From the NCBI GenBank assembly GCA_013290035.1, contig JABCYT010000127.1, positions 1 through 8,035 on the forward strand: DNA of 8,035 nucleotides. Direction: 5' to 3'. The notes under the pieces were generated by a model. The model did no database searches and was not told the DNA's origin. It saw only the letters and a program-made list of their open reading frames with translations. The position numbers and the translations under genes are program-made. Below are positions 1-5,830 of this stretch, one piece after another. Within the stretch, counting starts at the first letter, position 1, and every line of letters starts with the position of its first letter. This stretch comes from Alphaproteobacteria bacterium. Its GTDB lineage: Bacteria > Pseudomonadota > Alphaproteobacteria > Reyranellales > Reyranellaceae.

Positions 1-130
1 GGCGCAGAAGCACAAGTACTTCGACGAACGCGGGCTCACCGAGACCAAGGCTTTCCTCGAGGCGCCCGAGCAATGGTCGGCCAACCACGGCGGCCGCCCG
101 CCCGCGCCGCGCTCGATGATGGGGCGTTAG
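1..130 (+). CDS. 3' end of an unidentified gene (partial)
   Basis: An open frame entering from the left edge (first full codon at position 2) reads 42 residues to a TAG at 128-130. The peptide begins AQKHKYFDERGLTETKAF and ends with a Pro/Arg-rich tail, GRPPAPRSMMGR. I do not recognise the family. The mixed charged/aromatic composition without hydrophobic stretches suggests the C-terminus of a soluble protein. G/C-rich third positions match the rest of the window, which supports real coding. It lies on the same strand as the importer genes but is separated from them by a hairpin repeat, so co-transcription is uncertain. The upstream part must be read to name it. Confidence 0.6.
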   Translation, partial: AQKHKYFDERGLTETKAFLEAPEQWSANHGGRPPAPRSMMGR

Positions 131-136
131 CCACGG

Positions 137-243
137 CACAGTTGTCATCCCGAGGCCGAAGGCCAAGGGACCTTTAGGACGCAGGAAAGGTCCCTCCCTT
201 CGGCTTCGCTCAGGGCAGGCGCTGCGCTCGGGATGACAGTGTG
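137..243. repeat. Long imperfect hairpin, dispersed intergenic repeat (MITE/REP-like)
   Basis: Nested inverted repeats fill most of the gap between the partial gene and the binding-protein gene. The outer arms TGTCATCCCGAG (143-154) and CTCGGGATGACA (227-238) are perfect 12-base complements, and CACA/TGTG flanks extend the pairing past a one-base bulge. A second pair is GCCGAAGG (155-162) with CCTTCGGC (197-204). The inner pair AGGGACCTTT (166-175) with AAAGGTCCCT (186-195) is a perfect 10-base stem with a 10-base loop. The right side carries about 22 extra bases, so the hairpin is asymmetric. There is no T-run after the stem, so it is not a classical intrinsic terminator. From memory, elements starting GTCATCCCGAG and containing GGGACCTTT are common between genes in soil alphaproteobacteria, but I could not search for copies. 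Confidence 0.8.
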
Positions 244-285
244 CGTGTTGCGGCATTTCTCGACCAATGCGACGGTGCGGCGGAC

Positions 286-1947
286 ATGATCCGTCGCGCT
301 CTATTCCTAGTTCTCGCACTCTGCACGCTCGCCGCCCCCGCCTCCGCCAAGGACGAGCTGGTGCTCGGCATGACGCAGACGCCGGGCACCTGGAATCCGC
401 TGATCAGCTCGATGCTGGCCAAGTCGCTGATCAGCAACATGACGGCCAGGCCGCTCACGGCCTATGACGCCAACTCCAAGCTCGTCTGCCTGGTCTGCAC
501 CGAGCTGCCCACCATCGAGAACGGCAAGGCGCGGGTGATCGACCTGCCGGATGACGGCAAGGGAGGCGGCAAGAAGGGCATGGAAGTCGATGTCGAGATG
601 CGCGACATGAAGTGGGGCGACGGCGTGCCCGTCACCGCCAACGATGTCGCCTTCACCCTGGAGGTCGGCAAGCATCCGTTGTCTGGCGTCGCCTCGTCCG
701 AAGGTTATAAACGCATCTTAAAACTCGACATCAAGGACGACCGCCATTTCACCATGACGATCGACCGCGTGACCTTCGACTACAACAGCCTCAGCCTCAA
801 CCTCGTGCCGGCGCACATCGAGAAGCCGATCTTCGACGCCAATCCGGCCGAGTACCGCAACAAGACCGCCTACGACACCGATTCGACCAATCCGGGGCTC
901 GCCTTCGGCCCCTACCGCATCGTCGAGATCGTGCCCGGCAGCCGCATTACGCTCGAACAGAATGCGAGCTGGACGGGCGAGAAGCCGCATTTCAAGCGCA
1001 TCGTCGTGAAAATCATCGAGAACACCGCGGCCCTCGAGGCCAACCTGCTGTCCGGCAATATCGACTACGTGCTGGGCGAGCTCGGCCTCTCGCTCGACCA
1101 GGCGCTGGCCTTCGAGAAGCGCCACAAGGACAAGTACGACTTCATCTACAAGCCGGCGCTGATCTACGAGCATATCGACACCAAGCTCGACAACGACCTG
1201 CTGGCCGACCGGCGGGTGCGCCAGGCCATCCTGATGGCGATCGACCGCAAGGCGATCTCCGACAAGCTGTTCGAGGACAAGCAGCCCGTCGCCGACGGCC
1301 CGGTCAGCCCGCTCGACCCGATGTACAGTCCGGTGGCGCGCCAATATCCCTATGATCCGGCGACGGCGCGCAAGCTTCTGGACGAGGCGGGCTTCGCCGA
1401 CATCAAGAACGGCGTGCGCCAGAATGCCAAGGGCGAACGCTTCTCGATCGAGATCACGACCACCGCCGGCAACCGCGTGCGCGAACTCGTGGCGCAGGTG
1501 ATCCAGAGCCAGTTGCGCCAGGTCGGGATCGAGCTGCGCATCAAGGCCGAACCCCCGCGCATCTTCTCGGAATCCCTGAACCGGCGGCAGTTCACCGGGC
1601 TCGCCATGTATGCCTGGGTCGAGCAACCCGAAGGCGTGCCGCGCTCGACCCTGCATTCGGAGGAGATCCCCACGGCCGCCAACGGCTGGAGCGGCCAGAA
1701 CTATCCGGGCTACCGGAGCGCCGAGATGGACAAGGCCCTCGATGCCGCCGAGCGCCAGCTCGATTCGACCAAGCGCCGCGCCCTGTTCGCCGACATCCAG
1801 CGCATCCATGCCGACGACCTGCCCGTCCTGCCGTTGTTCTTCCGCGTCGATCCCTTCGTGATTCCCAAGGCGCTCAAGGGCGTGGTGCCGACCGGTCACC
1901 TCAACAGCTCGACCCTGTGGATCGAGCAATGGCGCTGGGAGGACTAG
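286..1947 (+). CDS. ABC transporter substrate-binding protein, family 5 (peptide/nickel/opine type)
   Basis: This encodes a 553-residue periplasmic solute receptor of the SBP_bac_5 (DppA/OppA) family. Residues 1-21 form a Sec signal peptide (two Arg, hydrophobic core, APASA then KDELV). C13 does not sit in a proper lipobox, so a soluble protein is more likely than a lipoprotein. Family landmarks are WGDGVPVTANDVAFT (110-124), FGPYRI (208-213), VRQAILMAIDRKAI (311-324) and the C-terminal NGWSGQNYPGY region (467-477). Length is normal for the family. Odd points are a Gly/Lys-rich insert at 91-98 and a CLVC pair at 68-71 in the mature protein. The ATG at 286 is preferred to an in-frame GTG at 241, because the latter adds 15 acidic residues before the signal peptide and lies at the repeat edge. 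The Shine-Dalgarno is weak. The ligand is not predictable; peptides, opines or other small nitrogenous compounds are possible. Confidence 0.93.
   Translation: MIRRALFLVLALCTLAAPASAKDELVLGMTQTPGTWNPLISSMLAKSLISNMTARPLTAYDANSKLVCLVCTELPTIENGKARVIDLPDDGKGGGKKGMEVDVEMRDMKWGDGVPVTANDVAFTLEVGKHPLSGVASSEGYKRILKLDIKDDRHFTMTIDRVTFDYNSLSLNLVPAHIEKPIFDANPAEYRNKTAYDTDSTNPGLAFGPYRIVEIVPGSRITLEQNASWTGEKPHFKRIVVKIIENTAALEANLLSGNIDYVLGELGLSLDQALAFEKRHKDKYDFIYKPALIYEHIDTKLDNDLLADRRVRQAILMAIDRKAISDKLFEDKQPVADGPVSPLDPMYSPVARQYPYDPATARKLLDEAGFADIKNGVRQNAKGERFSIEITTTAGNRVRELVAQVIQSQLRQVGIELRIKAEPPRIFSESLNRRQFTGLAMYAWVEQPEGVPRSTLHSEEIPTAANGWSGQNYPGYRSAEMDKALDAAERQLDSTKRRALFADIQRIHADDLPVLPLFFRVDPFVIPKALKGVVPTGHLNSSTLWIEQWRWED
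1937..1943 (+). promoter_or_regulatory. Ribosome binding site of the acetyltransferase gene
   Basis: GGGAGGA lies inside the last codons of the binding-protein gene, four bases before the ATG at 1948. That ATG directly follows the TAG at 1945-1947. The zero-base junction and strong Shine-Dalgarno point to translational coupling of the two genes. Confidence 0.65.
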
Positions 1948-2526
1948 ATGGCGCTTGCCAAGGTGGCGCTCGACGGAAAATTCGTGCGCCTGGAGCCGCT
2001 GGAGGAGCGCCACCGCGACGCCATCCGGCCGGCGGCGCAGCATCCTGAGATCTTCGCCGTCACGACCTCGGCGCTGGGCGCGCTCTACGATCCCTATATC
2101 GACAATGCGCTGAAGCGCAGCGACGGCACGCACGATCTCGCTTTTGCCGTGCTGCTGAAGGCCCCGAACCACTATGTCGGCATGACGCGCTACCTCAACA
2201 TCGAGGAGGCGCACAAGAAGCTCGAGATCGGCTCGACCTGGTACGAACCATCGACCTGGGGCGGTCCGGTCAATCCAGAGTGCAAGCTGCTGCTGATGCG
2301 GCACGCCTTCGAGACGCTGAAATTCCATCGGGTCGAATACAAGACCGACGTGCGCAATGCCCGCAGCCGCGCCGCCATCCTGAAGCTCGGCGCCACCCAG
2401 GAAGGCATCTTCCGCAAGCACATGATCATGGCCGACGGCCATGTCCGCGATTCGGTCTACTTCTCGATCGTAGACACCGACTGGCCCGCGGTGAAGGCGG
2501 GACTCGAAAAGCGCCTGGCGGCATGA
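1948..2526 (+). CDS. GNAT family N-acetyltransferase, RimJ/RimL-type
   Basis: This 192-residue protein is predicted to be a cytoplasmic acetyl-CoA-dependent acetyltransferase (COG1670-like; protein N-terminal amines, amino acids or small amines as acceptors). The opening GKFVRLEPLEERH (10-22) is the usual first strand. The acetyl-CoA region is WGGPVNPECKLLLMRHAFE (104-122), followed by FHRVEYKTDVRNARSRAAI (126-144) and LKLGATQEGIFRKHM (145-159), the standard RimJ/RimL end. The classical R/Q-x-x-G-x-G/A pyrophosphate loop is replaced by VNPECK. I believe that is typical of one COG1670 clade, so it is not evidence of inactivity. The gene is fused by a zero-base junction to the binding-protein gene and precedes the permeases. 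This implies co-expression, and suggests the imported compound or a toxic product of it is acetylated. The substrate is unknown. The family call is firm and the role is inferred. Confidence 0.9.
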   Translation: MALAKVALDGKFVRLEPLEERHRDAIRPAAQHPEIFAVTTSALGALYDPYIDNALKRSDGTHDLAFAVLLKAPNHYVGMTRYLNIEEAHKKLEIGSTWYEPSTWGGPVNPECKLLLMRHAFETLKFHRVEYKTDVRNARSRAAILKLGATQEGIFRKHMIMADGHVRDSVYFSIVDTDWPAVKAGLEKRLAA

Positions 2527-2530
2527 CTAT

Positions 2531-2610
2531 GCTGGGGGCGCGCCACTCCAGTGGCGCGATCTTCTCTCGCTGCAAGCAAAGACGCGCGACTGGAGTCGCG
2601 CGCCCCCAGC
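2531..2610. repeat. Double-palindrome inverted repeat between acetyltransferase and permease genes
   Basis: Two 28-base arms (2531-2558 and 2583-2610) are inverted copies matching at 26 of 28 positions, separated by a 24-base loop. The outer ends are GCTGGGGGCGCG and CGCGCCCCCAGC. Each arm also contains its own perfect mini-hairpin: CGCGCCACT-CC-AGTGGCGCG at 2539-2558 and CGCGCGACT-GG-AGTCGCGCG at 2583-2602. The only two mismatches between the arms are the two partners of one base pair inside each mini-hairpin (C-G on the left, G-C on the right), so local pairing is preserved in both. The element fills nearly the whole 85-base gap and ends one base before the dppB-like ATG. There is no U-tract, so it is not a classical terminator. 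A dispersed REP-like element is likely. Confidence 0.85.
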
Positions 2611-2611
2611 C

Positions 2612-3589
2612 ATGAGCCGCTACCTCGCCAGCCGCGCGGTGCAGACCGTCGTCACGCTCGCCTTGATGAGCTTCGTGGTCTACCTGCTGATCGGGCTGAT
2701 GCCGGGCGATCCGATCGACCTGATGATCGCGGGCGATCCCAAGATGACCAGCGCGGACGCGGCCCGACTGCGCGCCGTCTACGGCATCGACAAGCCTCTG
2801 ATGGAGCGTTACCTCGCCTGGGCCGGCCAGGCGCTGCAGGGCAATTTCGGCTATTCGCGCTCGTTCAACCAGCCGGTGCTGGCGGTGCTGTGGCCGCGCT
2901 TGCTCAACACCCTGGTCCTGGCCGGTATCGCCTTCGTGCTGGCCACCGCCATCGCCCTGCCGCTCGGCATCTGGGCGGCCAATCGTCCGCGCAGCCGCAC
3001 CGATTATCTAATCAACCTGCTGTGCTTTGCCGGCATCTCCGCCCCGCCCTTCTGGCTCGCTTTGCTGCTGATCACCTTGTTCGCCGTCACCTTGGGCTGG
3101 CTGCCGGCCGGCGGCATGGCCGACATCCGGCCGGGCACGCCGTGGCCGGCCGCGCTGGCCGAGCGATTGCGCTTTCTCGCCTTGCCGGTGGTCACGCTGA
3201 CCCTGGTCCAGCTCGGCGGCTTCACGCGCTTCATGCGCGGCGCCATGATCGAGGCCTTGCGCCAGGACTACGTCCGCACCGCCCGCGCCAAGGGGGCGCC
3301 CGAGCGCCGCGTGCTATGGGGCCATGCCTTCGCCAACGCCCTGGCGCCGGTGCTGACCATCCTCGCCCTCTCCTTCGGTGGCTTGCTGTCGGGCGCGCTG
3401 ATCACCGAGACCATGTTCGCCTGGCCGGGCATGGGCAAGGCGATCTACCAGGCGATCCTCGACAACGACTACAACCTTGCCCTGGTCGGGCTGCTGATCG
3501 CGACCCTGGCCACCATCGTCGGCAATCTTCTGGCCGACCTCGCCTATGTCTGGGTCGATCCGCGCGTGTCGATCGCAGGAAGCGCATGA
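2612..3589 (+). CDS. ABC transporter permease, DppB/OppB-type
   Basis: This 325-residue inner-membrane permease belongs to the dipeptide/oligopeptide/nickel importer family. The N-terminus MSRYLASRAVQTVV followed by a membrane helix ending in LMPGDP (about 9-34) is the classic DppB start. Further helices are estimated at 100-122, 135-160, 187-203, 245-265 and 288-310. The cytoplasmic EAA loop, which contacts the ATPase, is EALRQDYVRTARAKG (214-228) plus the following residues. ETMFAWPGMGKAIYQAI (266-282) and the C-terminal DLAYVWVDPRV (309-319) are also diagnostic. Length is normal. The ATG at 2612 is kept because the next in-frame ATG would delete part of helix 1. However, no Shine-Dalgarno is visible, because a palindromic repeat occupies the leader to one base before the start. 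The stop overlaps the next start as ATGA. No cognate DppD/DppF ATPase is present in the window. Confidence 0.94.
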   Translation: MSRYLASRAVQTVVTLALMSFVVYLLIGLMPGDPIDLMIAGDPKMTSADAARLRAVYGIDKPLMERYLAWAGQALQGNFGYSRSFNQPVLAVLWPRLLNTLVLAGIAFVLATAIALPLGIWAANRPRSRTDYLINLLCFAGISAPPFWLALLLITLFAVTLGWLPAGGMADIRPGTPWPAALAERLRFLALPVVTLTLVQLGGFTRFMRGAMIEALRQDYVRTARAKGAPERRVLWGHAFANALAPVLTILALSFGGLLSGALITETMFAWPGMGKAIYQAILDNDYNLALVGLLIATLATIVGNLLADLAYVWVDPRVSIAGSA

Positions 3590-4491
3590 CGACCGCGGCC
3601 AGCCCGCGCCGCCTGGTGTGGAACAGGCTGATGCGTCATCGGCTGGCGCAGGTGTCGCTGGCGTTTTTGGTCGTTCTCCTCGTGCTGTCGCTCGCCGCCC
3701 CGCTGATTGCCGATCTGCGCGGCATCGATCCCAGCACCACCGACCTCTTCCGCCGCCTGGAAGGCCCATCGGCCGAACATTGGCTGGGCACCGACGATCT
3801 CGGCCGCGACCTCTTCCAGCGCCTGCTCGATGGCGGCCGCGTGTCGCTGCTGGTGGGCCTCTCGGGCGCGCTGCTGTCGGCGATCCTGGGGGCGATCGTC
3901 GGCGTTTTGGCCGGCTATCTCGGCGGCCGGCTCGACAGCGTACTGATGCGCCTCACCGACGGCGTGATCGCGCTGCCGCTGCTGCCACTCCTGATCGTGC
4001 TGGCCGCCATTGATCCCAGAAAGATCGGCATCCCGGCCGAGATCGCACAGTCGGAGACCTTCTCGCTCTATCGCATCGTGGTCATCGTGGCGCTCACGGG
4101 ATGGACGACGGTGGCGCGGCTGGTGCGCGCCGAGACGCTGTCGCTCAAGGCCCGCGATTTCACGCGCGCCGCGCAGGCGCTGGGCGCGGTGCCCTTGCGC
4201 ATCATGTTCCGCCACATCCTGCCCAACGCGGCGGGGTCGCTGGTGGTCGCCACCACGATGTCGGTCGGCACGCTCATCCTGTTCGAATCGACGCTGTCCT
4301 TTCTCGGTCTGGGCACCCAACCGCCAGCGGCGAGTTGGGGCAATATGCTGACCGGCGCGCAGGAGCTGCTGCAGCAGGCGCCGGTACTGGCGCTGTGGCC
4401 CGGCCTGCTGATCTTCCTCACGGTGATCGCCTTCAATTTCGTCGGCGATGGCCTGCAGGACGCCCTCGATCCCCGCAGCGAGCGGCGTTAG
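3586..4491 (+). CDS. ABC transporter permease, DppC/OppC-type
   Basis: This 301-residue inner-membrane permease is the partner of the DppB-type subunit. A short cytoplasmic N-terminus (WNRLMRHRLAQVSLAF) leads into helix 1 (about 22-44). HWLGTDDLGRDLFQRLLDG (65-83) is the OppC-family signature before the transport domain. Further helices are estimated at 86-112, 126-143, 162-180, 216-240 and 268-290. The EAA loop is RAETLSLKARDFTRAAQALG (181-200) followed by FRHILPN (208-214). FLGLGTQPPAASWG (239-252) and GDGLQDALDPR (287-297) close the domain. A modest insert near 143-160 (DPRKIGIPAEIAQSETFS) lies between helices. The start is the ATGA overlap with the preceding stop, which implies coupled translation. 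The frame is open far upstream, but that part overlaps the DppB-type gene and is not coding. Confidence 0.94.
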   Translation: MTTAASPRRLVWNRLMRHRLAQVSLAFLVVLLVLSLAAPLIADLRGIDPSTTDLFRRLEGPSAEHWLGTDDLGRDLFQRLLDGGRVSLLVGLSGALLSAILGAIVGVLAGYLGGRLDSVLMRLTDGVIALPLLPLLIVLAAIDPRKIGIPAEIAQSETFSLYRIVVIVALTGWTTVARLVRAETLSLKARDFTRAAQALGAVPLRIMFRHILPNAAGSLVVATTMSVGTLILFESTLSFLGLGTQPPAASWGNMLTGAQELLQQAPVLALWPGLLIFLTVIAFNFVGDGLQDALDPRSERR

Positions 4492-4499
4492 GGTTCGGC

Positions 4500-4508
4500 G
4501 GGGAGAAG
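4500..4508 (+). promoter_or_regulatory. Candidate ribosome binding site for the first polar amino acid permease
   Basis: GGGGAGAAG in the 29-base gap after the dppC-like stop is the only purine-rich stretch before the ATG at 4521. Spacing of about 12-15 bases is longer than optimal, so initiation may be moderate. The short gap still argues for one transcript with the upstream permeases. Confidence 0.45.
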
Positions 4509-4520
4509 AATCGCCGGCGT

Positions 4521-5183
4521 ATGACGTACAGTTTCCAGTTCCGCGACGTCTTCGCTGCGTGGGAGTTTCTGCTCGACGGCCTCGTCCTGACCCTCGAGCT
4601 CTCACTGGTCACCATGGTCGCAGGCCTGGTGATCGGCCTGGCCGGCGCGGCGGGCCGCGTCTACGGGCCAGCCTGGATCCGCCGGCCCATCGCGGTCTAT
4701 GTCGAGACGATCCGCAACACGCCGCTGATCGTCCAGCTTTTCCTGATCTTCTTCGGCCTGCCCAGCGCCGGCCTGAAATTCGACGCCAACACCGCGGCGT
4801 TCATCGCGCTGTCGATCAATCTCGGCGCCTATTCCATAGAAATCATCCGCGCCGGGCTGGAGGCGATCCCGCGCTCGCAGATCGAGGCCGGCCAGTCGCT
4901 CGGCCTCTCCGGCCTGCAAGTCTTCCGCCACGTCATCGTCTTTCCCGCGCTCAAGCTTATGTATCCCGCACTCGCCAGCCAGTTCGTGCTGCTGATGCTG
5001 GCCACCAGCGTGGTCTCGCAGATCTCGGCCCAGGACCTGTTCCACATGGCTTCGATCATCCAGTCGCGCACCTTCCGCGACTTCGAGGTCTACATCCTGG
5101 TGGCCGCGGCCTATCTGGCACTGGCGATGATCTTCCGCCTGCTGTTTGCCGGCCTCTACCAGCTCGTGTTCGCCCGCCGATGA
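4521..5183 (+). CDS. Amino acid ABC transporter permease, HisM/GlnP-type
   Basis: This 220-residue inner-membrane permease belongs to the polar amino acid uptake (PAAT) family. Helix 1 covers about 18-45 (LLDGLVLTLELSLVTMVAGL). The segment YVETIRNTPLIVQLF (60-74) is the family hallmark before helix 2. The EAA loop is RAGLEAIPRSQIEAGQSLG (110-128) followed by FRHVIVFPAL (135-144), which docks on a GlnQ/HisP-type ATPase. The C-terminal helix runs about 188-215. Length is typical. It starts 29 bases after the DppC-type gene and ends in an ATGA overlap with the next permease, so the two should be made in equal amounts and form a heterodimer. No family-3 binding protein, the usual partner, is in the window. 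PAAT permeases carry amino acids, opines, cystine and similar solutes; the sequence does not reveal which. Confidence 0.93.
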   Translation: MTYSFQFRDVFAAWEFLLDGLVLTLELSLVTMVAGLVIGLAGAAGRVYGPAWIRRPIAVYVETIRNTPLIVQLFLIFFGLPSAGLKFDANTAAFIALSINLGAYSIEIIRAGLEAIPRSQIEAGQSLGLSGLQVFRHVIVFPALKLMYPALASQFVLLMLATSVVSQISAQDLFHMASIIQSRTFRDFEVYILVAAAYLALAMIFRLLFAGLYQLVFARR

Positions 5184-5830
5184 TCCGCGAGCTTTCCTTC
5201 ATCGACGTGCTCTACCTGATCGCGGCCACGCGCTGGACCCTGGCGCTGACGGCCATCGCCTTCCTGGGCGGCGGCCTTGTGGGCCTGGCGATCGCGCTGT
5301 TGCGCGTCTCCGCCTGGGCCCCGCTGCGCTGGCTGGGGGCGGTCTACGTCCTGGTCGTGCAGGGCACGCCATTGCTCGCCTGGCTGTTCGTGTTCTTCTT
5401 CGGCCTGTCGATCTTCGGCTTCACCGTCTCGCCGTGGATCGCCGCCGCCGCATCGTACTCGATCTATGCCGGCGCCTTTTTGGGCGAGATCTGGCGCGGC
5501 TGCCTGCAGGCGATCCCACGCACCCAGTGGGAGGCCGGCGCCTCGCTGGGCCTCGGTCTCACCCAGCAGCTGCGTTATATCATTGTGCCGCAGGCACTCC
5601 GGCTTGCTATTCCGCCCACCGTGGGCTTCCTGGTCCAGCTCATCAAGAACACCTCGCTGGCTGCCGTCATCGGCTTCATCGAGCTCACCCGCGAGGGCCA
5701 GCTCACCACCGCCACCACCTTCCGTCCTTTCACCGTCTACCTGATCGTTGCCGCCATCTACTTCGCGCTCTGCTTCCCGCTGACGCAAGTATCCCGCCGG
5801 CTCGAGCGGAGGCTCCATGTCGCTCGTTGA
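5180..5830 (+). CDS. Amino acid ABC transporter permease, HisQ/GlnP-type
   Basis: This 216-residue second permease of the polar amino acid pair begins at the ATGA overlap with its partner. Helix 1 is about 20-42. VVQGTPLLAWLFVFFFGL (59-76) is the conserved region where most relatives have RGTPLLVQLF; here Gln replaces the usual Arg and Ala-Trp replaces Val-Gln. The EAA loop is WRGCLQAIPRTQWEAGASLG (105-124) followed by RYIIVPQAL (132-140). KNTSLAAVIGFIELTREGQ (156-174) is strongly conserved in the family. A final helix (184-202) is followed by a basic tail, RRLERRLHVAR. Its last 14 bases overlap the ATPase gene, so permease and ATPase are translationally coupled and very likely form one complex. 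Confidence 0.93.
   Translation: MIRELSFIDVLYLIAATRWTLALTAIAFLGGGLVGLAIALLRVSAWAPLRWLGAVYVLVVQGTPLLAWLFVFFFGLSIFGFTVSPWIAAAASYSIYAGAFLGEIWRGCLQAIPRTQWEAGASLGLGLTQQLRYIIVPQALRLAIPPTVGFLVQLIKNTSLAAVIGFIELTREGQLTTATTFRPFTVYLIVAAIYFALCFPLTQVSRRLERRLHVAR
5808..5812 (+). promoter_or_regulatory. Ribosome binding site of the ATPase gene
   Basis: A consensus GGAGG within the 3' end of the HisQ-type gene, four bases before the ATG at 5817, fixes that start. It explains how the ATPase is translated despite a 14-base overlap with the upstream gene. Confidence 0.65.

Noticed and set aside
241..285. GTG start 15 codons upstream of the binding-protein ATG
   Set aside because: It would place acidic residues and a cysteine ahead of the signal peptide and begins at the edge of the repeat. 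The ATG at 286 gives a textbook signal sequence.
701..726. AT-rich patch with TTATAAA and a TTA leucine codon inside the binding-protein gene, as an internal promoter or foreign segment
   Set aside because: It is only about 25 bases, in frame and inside a conserved protein. There is no paired -35 box and no change in the surrounding codon use.
718..2442. Minus-strand open frame of 574 residues opposite the binding-protein and acetyltransferase genes
   Set aside because: It is a shadow of G/C-rich codon bias: the plus strand carries clear family motifs throughout, and the antisense product is low-complexity (rich in Arg, Gly, Asp, His, Val) with no recognisable domain.
2531..2615. Intrinsic terminator at the repeat before the DppB-type gene
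   Set aside because: The stem is strong, but it is followed directly by a C-rich stretch and a start codon, with no U-tract.
2551..3585. Upstream extension of the DppC-type reading frame into the repeat and the DppB-type gene
   Set aside because: The frame happens to be open, but the region encodes the DppB-type permease in another frame, and the true start is the ATGA overlap at 3586.
3544..4605. Minus-strand open frame of 353 residues opposite the DppC-type gene
   Set aside because: It is extremely rich in Arg, Gln, Gly and His with no domain, while the plus strand encodes a canonical permease.
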